This document shows positions 34,101 through 46,400 of a stretch of DNA of 64,000 nucleotides, in pieces. The stretch spans positions 2,241,614 through 2,305,613 of the forward strand of contig NC_089181.1 of assembly GCF_947507565.1 (NCBI RefSeq). The letters are read 5' to 3'. Origin of the DNA: Oscarella lobularis (taxonomy: Eukaryota; Porifera; Homoscleromorpha; Homosclerophorida; Oscarellidae). The position numbers and the translations under genes are program-made. Under the pieces are notes generated by a model. It worked only from the letters and a program-made list of their open reading frames with translations. It searched no databases and was not told where the DNA came from. The first letter of the stretch is position 1, and each line of letters starts with the position of its first letter.

Positions 34101-37100
34101 GAGGACGACGGCGAGGCGCGCGAATAGGCCGGCGACAGCGACGGCGTGACGGCGAGCGGACTCTTTCGAAGCAGTTCGATGACGTCGTCTGAAGCGAGAC
34201 AAGACATCGAGATGCATCGATTAAGAACGTAGAGAACCGAGTGAGATTCCAAGCCTTCGAACATTTGACAGAAGAGAGTCGGTTCGCCAGGAGCTGTAGA
34301 TTCCGTCATGAGAGGTCTAAATAAAAGGTTGAAGTACTTAGCTACGGTTACTAGTAAAATCGCGGTAAATGAGCCGTAAACAATCCCGAGCATGGCTCCA
34401 GCCCAGTCAGGGTTCTGCCGAGAATTTTTTCAAGTGTGGGAAGAGGGTATGGAAGCAAAGATATAACTCCAAGGAAAATTTTATAGAGATGTAGTTGCCT
34501 AGTTTTAGTTTAATAATTAATAGAAAAGGTTTCACTCGCCATTTTTTAAGCCTTCGCAATAACTAAAGCAAGCGACGGGCCGACTCTGCTGCAGTAATTG
34601 CTGCAGCGAGTTTTCACTTGTTAAGTGTGGCGGTAAACTGTAAAGACCAGTTCCTTTGCCTATGATATCTGAAGGTTTGGGTAAAGGGCTTCTATAGTCG
34701 TGAATTGGGCGAAGGGTCCCCCTTTGGGGGAACAAAGCTTCGTTTCACCGCTGCGAGCTCAAAAAACGCGTTTTCTCGCGCAGAGAACTTTAAAAAAAGA
34801 TCAAAAAACATCGACACTTGACACAAACCCCACGGAAGACGGTGCTATGGAGGTTTATCCCGGTGACAGAGGTGCCCAGGAGCTGGGAGAGAGATGCGAG
34901 AACTAGGAAGGCGTGCAATGTTACACCCTTGTCAAGTTAGTATATTATCGGTAAACATAAATGAAGGGGTGGGTTAGACAGAACGGGTAAGGGCAGACTA
35001 TTACGACCAACGAAAATATAAAAGAGGGAAGGGGTATGTGTGAGACGAAGTTAGATGCAGTTAGTGAAGGTCACTGCCAAAGCACCGAATATCGGTGTTG
35101 GCGGGAAGTGACGAGGCGCGGGTCGCCGAGCATGGAAGTGAGGAATGAGGCGACCACCGGGCCACAGTGCCTCAAGCCTTGGGGAGTGTTGCCAATCTCC
35201 CTTCTATCCTAGCCACGAGCTCTGCTCTGCTCCATCTGATAAGTACTTGTAAATGCTGGGTATTTATACTCAAACGCGACTGGGGCCGAGCGACTGCAGC
35301 TATTCACAACCAAAACTGCTTCGTTTGACCCGAAAAACCTTTGCCAATCGGCCGAAAATGCAATTCTGACCACAAACACGAACGAAATTTTGTTCGAAAT
35401 CAATTCGAAATGCGAAAAACGACAGCGGAATGTGTGCTACGTACGCAAGATACGCCCTGTCACGCGACATTGAGCAACGCATGACGTCAATCATCGCGTT
35501 GCTACGAAATGCCCTAATACGAGAAGTAGAAGCGATGAATCGGTCGCAACACGCATTGTTGGTCTATTCTAAAGACATTCAGTCGCTATTTGGACGCGAA
35601 AAGCGAACGCATACGCAGTTACGGCAGTATGCTTGGTCAGCAAAATCAAGGTGCTACGTCCCGTTCTATCACGGGCAAGCCAAACGTGCGTTGCACGTGA
35701 TACGCAAACAATCGGACGAAAAGGCTACGTAGCTAGACTATTCGATCCGTTTCTCGTCAAACTACCTAACCAATGGGCAGGGTATAATAAAAACGTCCGG
35801 TACTGTGCACGTTACACAGTATAATGGTAGCAAGATGCGATAAAATGATGTGCAGTAATTATTGCAAGGGACTGGCCGACTCTTCTGCCGTACGTCCTTA
35901 AGATTTTTTCAGCCTTTAAAGGACGTTTTTCTTTCATGGGATTTAGATATTTTATGTCTGTCTCTAATTCGAATCCTTTACTGAATGGACCCCCGCATTC
36001 TATACATAACGTTTTAGTAGTATGGGTCGGCTATAGGCGAGTGAGCGTCGGGCCAACTCATGCGGGCAGAACTCTGAGCCCTTACTTTTAGTAAGGGCCA
36101 GAGCTATGCTCAGGACTCCGACCCTTACTAAAAATTCCTTAGCATGGCGGCGTTCTTCCTACCTGGCCTTTTCCAGACACCACTGCACAAGCTGCGTCTG
36201 ATAGGCGAGTTTTCTGCAGGCGTCGTGTATGAGAGGATTACCAACGGCGTCCTACGGAGTAACGACATTCTTTTTGTGTAAGCGTCTCTATTGTTTGACA
36301 GTACCTGTTTTGACCAAAGTGCTTCTAGTAGATAAACCGCCGTTTCAACGCTCTGACAGCGAGACCAGCCGAGAAGCAACATCAGCGGCTTCAACGGTCC
36401 GAACTCGTCACGTACAAATAACGCAGCCAACTCATCGAATTTACTCTCGCGAACCAAATCCAAGCCAACAACCTAGAAACAGAAGTAAATGAGTAGGGGG
36501 CCCCTGAAGGTCTCTCTCTCCTCACCAGTAAACGCTCGAGGACGTGATAACCCTTGTGTATTGCCTGCATGCACAATTCTTTCCATGCATCCCTCGTCGC
36601 AACCTCGAAGCCCAGGCCGACGCGCTCTTCCCGACTTCGCCACAGATGATCCTCAACGTGACAGAATCGAGTTATGAGAAACGGAGTCGTTCGTCCGAGC
36701 AGGCACGCGTAGACGCGCGACTTGTTGACGACGCCGTCAGAGTCGCTCGCCTGGAGGAGATCGGCGAATAGGCTGTCGATGGCATCGATTTCGACCGTGT
36801 TGGGCGCGGGATCCATCAGTGCGAGCATCTTATAGATCGTCGACGTTCGCTCGCTCGACTGGCCGAGATTTTGTCCCAGCGACGCGGCGAGAAGTTCTTC
36901 GCTTGCTGCGTCAATGTAAAGTCGTTGCAGGGCTCGGTCTGTGGCGAGGAAGCAATTGCCGTCGTCGCGTGACGACGATGACGACGACGACGACGAGAGC
37001 TCGACTATAAGCTCGCTACCAAGAGAGGGATCGGCGACGAGAACGTCTTTGAGATATGCCAGTGTCGAGTTTGATAGAGTCGACGACGTCTCCGCCTTCG

Positions 37101-37856
37101 AATCGTCTCGATTTTTGACGTGAAGATGATAGTCACAGAGTTCCTATAAAAGGAGATTTATAAATTAAATTAAATGATACTGTGAAGACTACTACCCCGG
37201 TCAGATTTACAGACCGGCATTTATCTCAAAATATTGACGATCATAGAGGTAACGTCACTGTTTCTTAGACTCTAGTCATGCCATTTACGTCTCTATTCTA
37301 TATGGGATGCATTCTGATGATTTGTATTACTTTCAGTGTCGATGGCGATAGTTCAACTGATCCAGATCGTAGGAGAAGTCGAAATTCGAGCCATTTTCTC
37401 GTATACGGATGCAACCTTCCATCCTGCCCGTCTAATCCCAAATCAACGTACTGACTGTAGGCCAACCAAGCCAGGTGCTGCGACGAAGGAATCGCAGTTG
37501 AAACACTACAACAAAATACGTCCAACGATGCAGAGCAAAAAAATGACCGAAAGGCGGTTTTTAGGTGTACTGACACCCAACCCCTCCCCACACCCCCAAA
37601 AATGGCGTCTTTCGCGTTTCTGACTCTATAGTATCTAGATGCAGCCAAACCTGAAGGTATCTGCATCTTCTGAATAGATGAGAGACTGCAGGATCGCTCG
37701 CACGGTGCTCGGGTCGCCTTCGACGAGCTTTCGGAGGCACACGCGAGCCAATTCCCACTGGCCCAGCGACAGGTGATTGCTGATAGCAACGAGAAGACGT
37801 TCGGCCGACGCCTGTTCGTCGTCGAGTCGCAATTGCACAGGAAGAGTCCAGCTCAT
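25121..37856 (-). CDS. ZFYVE26: Zinc finger FYVE domain protein 26 (spastizin)
   Basis: This large multi-exon gene starts at ATG 37856 and ends at TAG 25121-25123. First exons in phase: 37651-37856, 37331-37505, 36526-37143, 36305-36472, 36163-36251, 34536-34691, and one 2255-nt exon 32062-34316. The N-terminus (NHLSLGQWELARVCL...VRAILQSLI) resembles spastizin's 'RRGEWELAQACV' start. The FYVE finger lies at ~28100-28370: CMECEEHFTMVRD, then HCRRCGRVVCDSCSSYR, carrying the R-R-H-C-R-like phosphoinositide signature as a spliced unit. The C-terminus, LIRCQKLKNAYLVAVRGRR, fits the helical repeat tail. The protein binds PI3P and works with spatacsin and AP-5 in lysosome reformation, and with Beclin in autophagy and cytokinesis. 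The long exon holds in-frame Gly and Ala runs from GCC/GGC repeats (near 32455-32480, 33655-33690, 33885-33910). Intron 34692-36162 carries a repeat element. Confidence 0.92.
34700..36160. mobile_element. Dispersed repeat element, copy A (ZFYVE26 intron)
   Basis: This intron-filling block shares long near-identical stretches with other copies in the window. 'ACGGAAGACGGTGCTATGG' (near 34835) and a ~240-bp segment from 'GTCAAGTTAGTATATTATCG' to 'GGTCGCCGAGCATGG' (about 34932-35135) are near-identical to 50573-50768. From about 35135 it jumps to the 'ACCACCGGGCCA...CTTCTATCCTAGCC' module, so compared with the copy at 50.2-51.4 kb it lacks the endonuclease coding part. It ends with the terminal motif 'TAGTATGGGTCGG' at 36017 and a 'CCCTTACTTTTAGTAAGGG' hairpin (near 36080). 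It has no coding capacity. Confidence 0.75.
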
Positions 37857-37924
37857 GCTCGAGGCGGCTCGAGGAACTCGTGACTCCCCGTCGTAACGCG
37901 CGAGGGCGCTGGAATATTGAGCAG
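37857..37924. promoter_or_regulatory. Bidirectional start region, ZFYVE26 / DNAJC24
   Basis: Only 68 bp separate the start codons of ZFYVE26 (minus) and DNAJC24 (plus). Both 5' UTRs and at least part of both core promoters must overlap the opposite gene. Inferred from gene geometry. Confidence 0.5.
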
Positions 37925-38503
37925 ATGAAGGATTTGTACGAAACACTCGGTGTTTCTCCTGAAGCGCATAGTCGCGCTATTCGAAAAGCGTATCAACGAC
38001 TTGCCTTTCAAGTAGGACGACTCTTTCTGACATCGCGTAGCCTAGTGCATCTTTTGACGATGCACTCAGTGTCATCCGGATCGGCTGCCGGCCGACGCGA
38101 AAGCCGAATCACGATGCCAGTTTCAGGAAGTCGAAGAGGCATGGAGAATACTCGGAGATCCCGAAGCTCGTAGGAAGTACGACAGCCAACGAGCAGGTAA
38201 ACAGAAACGTCCCCGAAGAAATATGATGGGCAAAGTTTCCCGCAGCAGAGAAGAGCAAACGTCGTGCGTTCGTTGCCGAAGTCGTTCGGCTGAGTAGCAT
38301 GAAATACGAAGACGGTAGGTAGGTAATGATGATGGGAATATATTTCTATCACTTCCTGTATAGAGGAGAGGTGCTACACTTGGTCGTGCCGCTGTGGCGA
38401 TCTGTACGTCCTGGAAAGAGATGAAACAGAAAACGACAAGTCGGAAATCGTATCTTGTAGCGGTTGTTCACTCAACATCGAAGTTTTATTGAAGGACGAA
38501 TGA
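37925..38503 (+). CDS. DNAJC24: DPH4/DNAJC24, J-domain and CSL zinc finger protein of diphthamide synthesis
   Basis: Four exons (37925-38011, 38070-38196, 38249-38314, 38364-38503) give 139 residues, close to the usual ~149. Residues 1-~70 are a J domain: DLYETLGVSPEAHSRAIRKAYQRLAFQ, then the HPD tripeptide (formed just after the first splice junction), then EEAWRILGDPEARRKYD. The C-terminal part is a DPH-type (CSL) zinc ribbon: SCRCGDLYVLERDE, then SCSGCSLNIEVLL, with its four zinc Cys. That pairing of domains is specific to DPH4. The protein supports the Dph1-Dph2 step that starts diphthamide formation on elongation factor 2 and stimulates Hsc70 ATPase. It ends 141 bp from the convergent MYLIP-like stop. 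Confidence 0.93.
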
Positions 38504-38612
38504 ATTCCAATCCATAATTGAAATAGACGGTCTACATTAGACTCATCCCCAGAGACGTGTATTTTTTTTGTATGTGAGCGTTTTTATCTGCTGTAGCACA
38601 CATACAGTAGTA

Positions 38613-38635
38613 GCTCTCTCTCTCTCTCTCTCTAA
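38613..38635. repeat. (CT)n microsatellite between convergent genes
   Basis: A run of about ten CT dinucleotides lies in the short 3'-to-3' spacer between DNAJC24 and the MYLIP-like gene. Confidence 0.8.
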
Positions 38636-38644
38636 GTTAAGTTA

Positions 38645-40251
38645 TCAGACAATAATAGGAAGGAAAAGGTGCAGGCGATCGCCCCGTTGCCTGCAAACCG
38701 GACAGCTTTGCATGAGTGTGCTGCATCGCGTGCACGCGTACACGTGGCCGCACGCAAATCGTATGGATCGAGCATTTTCCAGACACGCGTTGCATCGAAT
38801 CGAACACATGAGCTCCTCGAGCTCGCGCTTCTTCCTCGCCTCGGCGGCGTCGAGCTCGACGCCGTCGATCTTTTCCAGCGTCTTCTCGATTTTCGCCAAG
38901 AGCAGATTGACGGCGCTTGACGTCGGCATCGGACGTGCAAACGTCGTAGCGTTGTCGTAGCTGTGCTGCGCTGTCGTCATAACTTGGGAGACGAGCTGCG
39001 CGTCGAGACGGCAACGGGCCGATTGGATCGCCTTGTCGCGATTCGTATCAACGTCGAAGACGAACGATCGATATCGCTTGGCAAATCGAACCAAACCCAT
39101 TCCCTTGAGAAGATCGCCCACGAACGAATAATAGACTTTTTTCCGAAGATCGGGCAACGACTCCTCGTCCGAATTTCGATAGAATTCCTGTATTTCCCAG
39201 AAGCGCCGATGAATTTCGCGATGAAGGCTTTCGTGGTGAAACGACGAAAATTCCATTGTCTGCAGTTCCTTCTCCTTCAACGACGGCCTGTACTTAATTC
39301 TGAAATAATACGCCGTGTACGATGTTTGTCTGATGGCGCCTTGAGAAATCCTGCAACCAAAAAACTAAAATTAAGACGTCGAATACGTTGAGCGTCGTTA
39401 TATACTTTTGTATCATTAAGCCTCGGTGATCGAATATGAGAAACTCGTTCTTGCTTATTCCGATTGAAACTCGACGAAAGTGACCATTCTCCTGCACCTG
39501 CTCTAGTCCGTCAAATACGTACGTTTGATACAGTTCCCACGACGAGACTTCGTGGAGAAAATTGTAAATAGCCATGTCTTTAGAAAGTCCTGCAAGAGAA
39601 TAATCAATTAGATGGCATCCAGACATGCGAGCCTACCTTTGTTTCTTCTGTGTTCCAGTGCTGCTGCGACATCGGTGACTCCAGAAAAGTATTGCGGATA
39701 GCGAATGGTGCCCTGCTCTGGATAGTTTCCGTAGTTGATCTGACGCAAAAGTCCGCTGAGATACGTCGCTTTGGATATGTTGTCTTCCGGTTGGAATCGT
39801 AGTCGACGGCCGGTCTGAAGATCGTCAAGAATGTCGTCAAAGAAGAGACGTCTAGAGAGACGCAAAAAAATAAACAACGTTTTCAATGTGTTATTAATTA
39901 AGCACAGATTCTTACCTTGTTTCGCGTTGAAGTAGTGCGTCCGGATGAACAAAGTACTTGACTCGAAAGAAGAGATGATAAGGAATCTTTCCGCGAAGCT
40001 GTAGTCGAAGCCGATTGCGAGTGTGCAACCATTTCAGCGTGCCGGACGGGCTGTAGTACTGCAGTCCAAAGTAGTCAGTTTCAAATATTGAAAGCTCTTC
40101 GCATATCTGAAGACCAAATGTGACGTTGGAAAAAAATAAACTACAGTGTATTGCTCACTTTTTTCAAACAATCCTTTCCCGTTGCTGAGCGCTCGAAGAT
40201 GTAGTCGTGGCATTTGGAATTCGGCTCAATAATGATGCACTTTAACTTCAT
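38645..40251 (-). CDS. MYLIP: MYLIP/IDOL-like E3 ubiquitin ligase (FERM + RING)
   Basis: Five exons (40159-40251, 39916-40106, 39637-39851, 39406-39589, 38645-39350) give 462 residues, near the 445 of MYLIP. The start MKLKCIIIEPNSK is a FERM F1 ubiquitin-like lobe, with ELSIFETDYFGLQY and WLHTRNRLRLQL as in FERM proteins, then VKYFVHPDALLQRETRRLFF. F2 and F3 follow (ATYLSGLLRQINYGNY; DFDHRGLM-type F3 strands). The C-terminal RING is of the MYLIP class: CNACLENARSIRFACGHVYAC, then CSTLMQSCPVCRQ. In vertebrates this ligase ubiquitinates lipoprotein receptors and myosin light chain. Here the substrate is unknown, but both adapter and RING look intact. It lies 160 bp downstream of the DYNC2H1 stop on the same strand. 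Orthology to MYLIP rather than another FERM-RING is likely but not proven. Confidence 0.88.
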
Positions 40252-40410
40252 GTCGCTCCAAGAAGAGCGAGCTGTTCAATTGCAGCTACTAACGGACAAA
40301 CGACAGCACATAAAATAAAGAGAACCAATAGTAGTCATTCAAACGAAAGACGTTTATGACGTATACAATATAAAGCGCGCTCCTTTTTTCGCATACCATA
40401 AAAATACTGT

Positions 40411-43400
40411 TTACTGATTCTTCAAAAAGAGCGCGGCCCCCGACTGAATCCAGTGATCCTGATCTCCACCGCAGGGAACGTTCAGCCGCGTTACGATATG
40501 CTCACGTTCGGCGCTGTAATAGATAGGCAAGGAAATACAATCGCTAGCCAAGTACGGCTCAGGAGCATCCTGCTCAAAAGCAAAACATAAGCTTGACTGG
40601 GCACTATATCTTCAAGTCCTACTTTGGACACCCAGGCAAAACAACAGGGAGGAATAGCGGAAACGCTGGGAGAGTCGCGTTGGTTGTCTGTTAGACGAGC
40701 TCCGTCAAAGGTGCAGCCTTCAAGCTGGAGCCCTTCGATCTGCACACAGTCTGTCTGATAAAAGTTTCGACCGAGGGCCCTTCTGTCAGTACCTTGACTG
40801 TGACGGCGCCGCGTGTGTCTGACGTTCGCCACGAACAGACGAACTTCAAATCATCCATACTACATTTCAGATTTCTAAAGAAAGAACTCAATTTAGCTAC
40901 AAGGGATTGGGCGTGCGTGCCTTGCAGCTTGCTGCCTCAGAGCATTTAAAAATGTGTCCGGGTGAAACAGCTCGGACAAATCGAGCGCACTTGCGGTGAG
41001 CAGAGTCCCATTTTCCGCCTTTTCTACCCACGATCCAAGCGCCAATGATTTTGCGACGAGAGAACGCAGATAGTGCACGGGATCGTCTGGGCCGTTCCAA
41101 AGTGTCGACCAAGCCTCCGGAACCTGTCAATCGAAATGAAAACTTTTATTATTTCAGCATATAATTCTGCAATACCTGGTGATGGAGAAGAGATGCGGCG
41201 AGCTTTTGAACTGCCGGAGTTACAAGAGTAGTTCCTCGAATAACTTTGTTGAGTGCCGACAAAGAGGCATGCACTTGCTGATGACATACGCATAATACAG
41301 CACCCTACTATTCTTCGCGAGGCTTGGACTCTCACCTGCATCAGTTTCAACGCCGAATAGCGCTCGTTCGTGACAAACAGAAGAACGGGAGGAGTCGCAT
41401 TCGATTTTTCAGCCAATGGAGGCAGTTTTTTATTCACCAAGTCAGTTCCCTTCATGCACAGTGAGACACGCCTTAACTTTTCTCTCGTACTACAGTACCT
41501 GATTCAGTTTCTTCCAAAGACTGAGTATGGGTTGAAGCTGAAGTGCCCATTTTTCTTTGTCGAATTTGTCGGCGGCCAAGTCGGCTCTCATCAAAATTTT
41601 CAGCTGACTAATAACCTGGAAGGCAGTAGACGAAAATACAAGTAAGAGTCGACGTTGTCTGTAAACGCAAACCTGAGAACTTATGCTTCTCTGAGCCGAG
41701 CGTTCAATATTGGCCGGCAAACCAAAAAACGACGGTTTATCAGAATCGGGCAACGATTGAATCAGGGCGACAAAGTCCTGAGGACAAAGATATACGTAGT
41801 CCACTGTGGTGTGAGTACCGATTTTAACGTACCTTGTATTGATACGAGGTTGGGAAGGCCACGGCACCGCCTAGGCGCTTGCGTCTCGACTTCTACATGG
41901 TCATCATCAAATGTGGTGTAATGCTTAGCGTTGCCGTCAACTTCTACCTCCGATCCTAGAGTCTCGTTGTTGAAGTACTGGCGCAAGTACGAAGCGAGAA
42001 CGCGTAAATCGAAAGTGTTGTCTACACGACCACCATAGACAGCATTGACCAAAAGACCGTGAACGAATTCCCACTGAATCGGTTTCGTTCCTTCAACGCA
42101 AATTATCAAGTCGTTTCTGAGAGCGTGCAAAGGAATAAATACCTGCTTCAGCAAAGAGACGGTCTATGACTTCTGACGCTGCTCTCAAATCGCCAAGTGA
42201 AAATTCGTAGAATTTCGTCCAACCCTATTACATTAAAGTCAACGCTAAAGAGAGTGAATCTACTCTTGCGTCACCTGTGGAATGTAGCTACGTCTCTCCT
42301 GCACGATAGCGTGAAACCACGACAGGGCAAAGAGTGCTTGAGATCGTGCAACCGACTTGCCGCGAGATACGAATTCAGGAGTCCACGAATCGTAGGTCCG
42401 CATAAGATTCCGACGAATTCCGGGAGGAGCCTAAATAAAGTCAAGAAGCTAAGACTTACTATGCAGGGAATCAAGCGGGTTATAATGAATTATTGTTACC
42501 TCATACGTGACCTTCAAGCTCGACTGAAGAAGTATAGCCGGAAACTTCGGATGGACCTCGGCTGTCAGCCAAAGTCGAAACGATTCGCTCGGCTCCAACG
42601 AATTGAGCTCCTTCTCGAGCTGCGGCAGCCAGGCGGTGACGAGGTGAAGATTCTTCAAGCAGAGCCAATGACCGTCTCGAGCACAGTCGCGCAGCAACTG
42701 CAATGCAATGTCCGCTTGACCTTGACCCATGGCGACTTGGTGATAGCGATCGCCGCCGATCGTTTCGTCGGCAAGTTCTTGGAGTTCCTGCGACGGATCG
42801 GCTCCCGGTGATATTACGATGAGAATCGGCTCGTTCGGCAGCGTTTCGTTCTCGTAGAGACGTTTGAGACTGAACGTCGATAGGCTGAGCTGCTTCATGC
42901 CGAGACCGCGACAGGCGAAGAGTTCCATGGCACTTTGAAGGCGATCGGGACGCAGTGCTTGAATAACCAAAATCTAGAAATAAATAAGGTGATAAATATA
43001 ATTATATGATTATATGACTTGTCGCGTCGCACTTGTTGGAATAGAGTGATTTTCTGAAGTACGGTTGGAGGAATGTCTATTTCGCATTGCGAACTGCGTG
43101 CAAAGTTGGCCCACAGGTCAGCGTCGTGAAGCAAGAGAGACGAAAATAGGCTCTTAAAAACAGTCTTCGCGCAGGAAGAAATCGCATATAGACACGCAAA
43201 ACGTAACGACTTTCTTTATACTTACTTTGATGAGATTGACAGCTGCAACGCGTTCAAGATCGATCCACGTCGGCAAACTCTCTTTCAAGGACTTCAACGA
43301 CTCCTGATGGACAGAAGAGAAACATTACTTTCAATCCTTTTCCTAAACACTAAAGCGTACGTACTTGTCTTCGCAGTACGTCCGAGACGATTTGGCCGGT

Positions 43401-46400
43401 GAATGCTTCCCACTCCTGCTCAGCAAACAGTTCGGGATGCATACCGTGCACAAGGTGCAAGGCGAACATGAGACGGTCAGCCTTACATACGACGCAATGA
43501 TTTGAGGAAAAGACGCGTGATAATGTCAACGCAAGAATACCTTGAAAAGAGATCTGCAGACGTATTCATACACAAGAGTCTGAAGCGTGCTGATCAGGAA
43601 CTTTATTCGCAGCTCGGTCGTCGTGTTTTCCTGCAGAGAGAGTACAGTATAGCTGGAAAGAAGGAGAAGCGGTCTCGTCCGGCGAACCTGTTTCGTTTTG
43701 AGCGCTCGATGAAAAAGACGAAGAAACGAAGCCAAACTGAAACGATACATATTGTTCATTTTTGCCAAGTCGGATATCACGAAGAAGAGACGACTCCCAT
43801 TCTCGGCCAAAGGCAGATAAGCGTCTCTTTCCTATAGCAGGACTTGAACAAAGACTCGACTCGTATTACCCTCCCTTACTTCATCCAAGGACTTTTGTAA
43901 ACGAACGGACTCTTCCAAAGATTCTGCAATCGTGCTGCTCTTCGCTTTTGTTTCGTTGAGCGATTGCAGCAGCGACTTGTTTTCCAAGATGTTTCCCTCT
44001 GCTGAAGCAAGCTCCTAGAGAAAAAAGACGAATACGTATACGTGATCACGTTCGAAGTAGTAGTCCACCCACTTCTAGCAATGATTCTTCAAGCGCAGCC
44101 AGTTGGACTTTCAACTCCTCTTCGGTTCGCAGTAGTTCCGTTTTACGAACTTCTAGCCCAGGCTTCTCGTTTTGAATGGTCATTGCAAGTAACTGAATAG
44201 CAAGCACCAATTATTTACAGTGATAACGCTTTTGACTACACGTTTGTCGGACCTGTCCCGCTAGGCCAGCTCTTGTAGTCGTGAAGTTAACTTCGGTCAC
44301 AATCGACGAAGCAAAGGGTGGAATTTCAAGATTCGGGCTGCGAGTCGTCATGAAAAGCCTATTGACAATAATAAAAACAAGTCGAACACAAAGAAATAAA
44401 GAGAATAAAATTACTTGAAGTCCTCAGCGTACTCGACGACCTTTTCTCCAAGCTGAACAGCGAATCGGGGTCCTAAGCAAAAAAAGCTCAGCGCGGTGCA
44501 GATTCTTTCTTTAATTTTTATACCCTGGCTTATGAGATCCCCCCGAAGCAGAGGATAAAGAATGGGTTCAATCGTGTCCATTTCCTGAATAATCAGCGTT
44601 TTTCCAAAGCGCACCGACAACTCGAGTGACGTGGAAAAGTTTCCGTCCTGTTGGTTGACGACTTCAAGTCGAGCGTCTTTCAAGTGCGTCTTCAGCCACT
44701 CGGTAGCCCGCTGCGATGGATCGACGAGAAAAGGACGAGACGACGACTGGAGTATGACCAAAGCGTTCTCCATGGAAAGATCGTCCGAGGGCAAACCCTC
44801 GGCTTTCCAGCAAAGCAGCTCGCTTTCGGTGCTCAGAAATCGTTTTAAATCAAATTCGTCGACTTCCAACGTCTGCTTCCACAACTCCACCTTTCGCCGA
44901 CGCAAGTCCTCCGGTGCAGCGCCGAGATAAGTGATAAAACCGGCAGCCAGGAGAGCGCGCTCCGGCAGGTGTTCTAACTCCGCTGTCAACTCCAAAACCT
45001 GCGACATGCAGTAGTTGAACAAGGCACACGCAGAAAGAAGACCCTTACCTGGCCCGACCATCTCTTGTGTTCTCCTTTGAGCTTACCGACTAGCGTCTCG
45101 GCAGCGGCGATGGTTTCCTGGGCCTTTTCGAGCTCCACTCTCAAGCGAGCAGCTTCCGTCGTTCTCGTTTCGAACCTAGACGAAAAGATCGGGCACGACT
45201 TACTGGCTGCATCAAAGGATGCGTCAGGGTAAAAAGGAGATGCCTCCATTTTAAATGGAGGAGAGTCGGTTGACCAGTATCTTGTAATTTATTGCAATTT
45301 ATTAGTCTGTTGGTCAGTCTCTTGTAATTTCACTGTAATTTATTACAAGAGAGTCTATTGGCCATCCTCTTGTAATTTCACGGTAATTTATTACAAGAGA
45401 GTCTGTTGGCCAGCCTCTTTTAATTTCACTGTAATATATTACAAGAGAGTCTGTTGGTCATCCTCTTGTAATTTCACTGTAATTTATTACAAGAGAGTCT
45501 GTTGGCCACCCTCTTGTAATTTCACTGTAATTTATTACAAGAGAGTCTGTTGGCCACCCTCTTGTAATTTCACTGTAATTTATTACAAGAGAGTCTGTTG
45601 GTCATCCTCTTGTAAATTTATTACAAGAGAGTCTGTTGGCCAGCCTCTTGTAATTTCACTGTAATTTACTGCAAGAGAGTCTGTTGGCCAGACTCTTGTA
45701 ATTTCACTGTAATTTATTACAAGAGAGTCTGTTGGCCACCCTCTTGTAATTTCACTGTAATTTATTACAAGAGAGTCTGTTGGTCATCCTCTTGTAAATT
45801 TATTACAAGAGAGTCTTTTGGCCAGACTCTTGTAATTTCACTGTAATTTATTGCAAGAGAGTCTGTTGGTCATTCTCTTGTAATTTCACTGTAATTTATT
45901 ACAAGAGAGTCTGTTGGCCAGCCTCTTGTAATTTCACTGTAATTTATTACAAGAGAGTCTGTTGGTCATCCTCTTGTAATTTCACTGTAATTTATTACAA
46001 TCTTTTAATTTCACTGTAATTTATTACAAGGGAGTCGCTTGTCCAGACTCTTGTAATTTCACTGTAATTCATTACAGGAGAAATAAGTTGGCCAGTCCCT
46101 TGTAATTTTACTGTAAATTATTACAGGAGAGAAGAGTTGGCCAGTCCCTTGTAATTTTACTCTAATTTATTGCAGGACAGAAGAGTCGGCCAATAGAGAC
46201 GTGGAATGAATTGCTAGGGAGCGTCTTTTTCACGGAGCAAATTTTTAAAATTTATAAAAAGTTACGACACTTGATACAAACCACACGGAAGACGGTGCTA
46301 TGGAGGTTTATCCGGTATCAGAGGTATCTCACAGGCGCAGCGGAGCTATTGGACTAGGAAGGCCGGAGCCCTTGTCGGGTGAGGAGAATGACCGACCACC

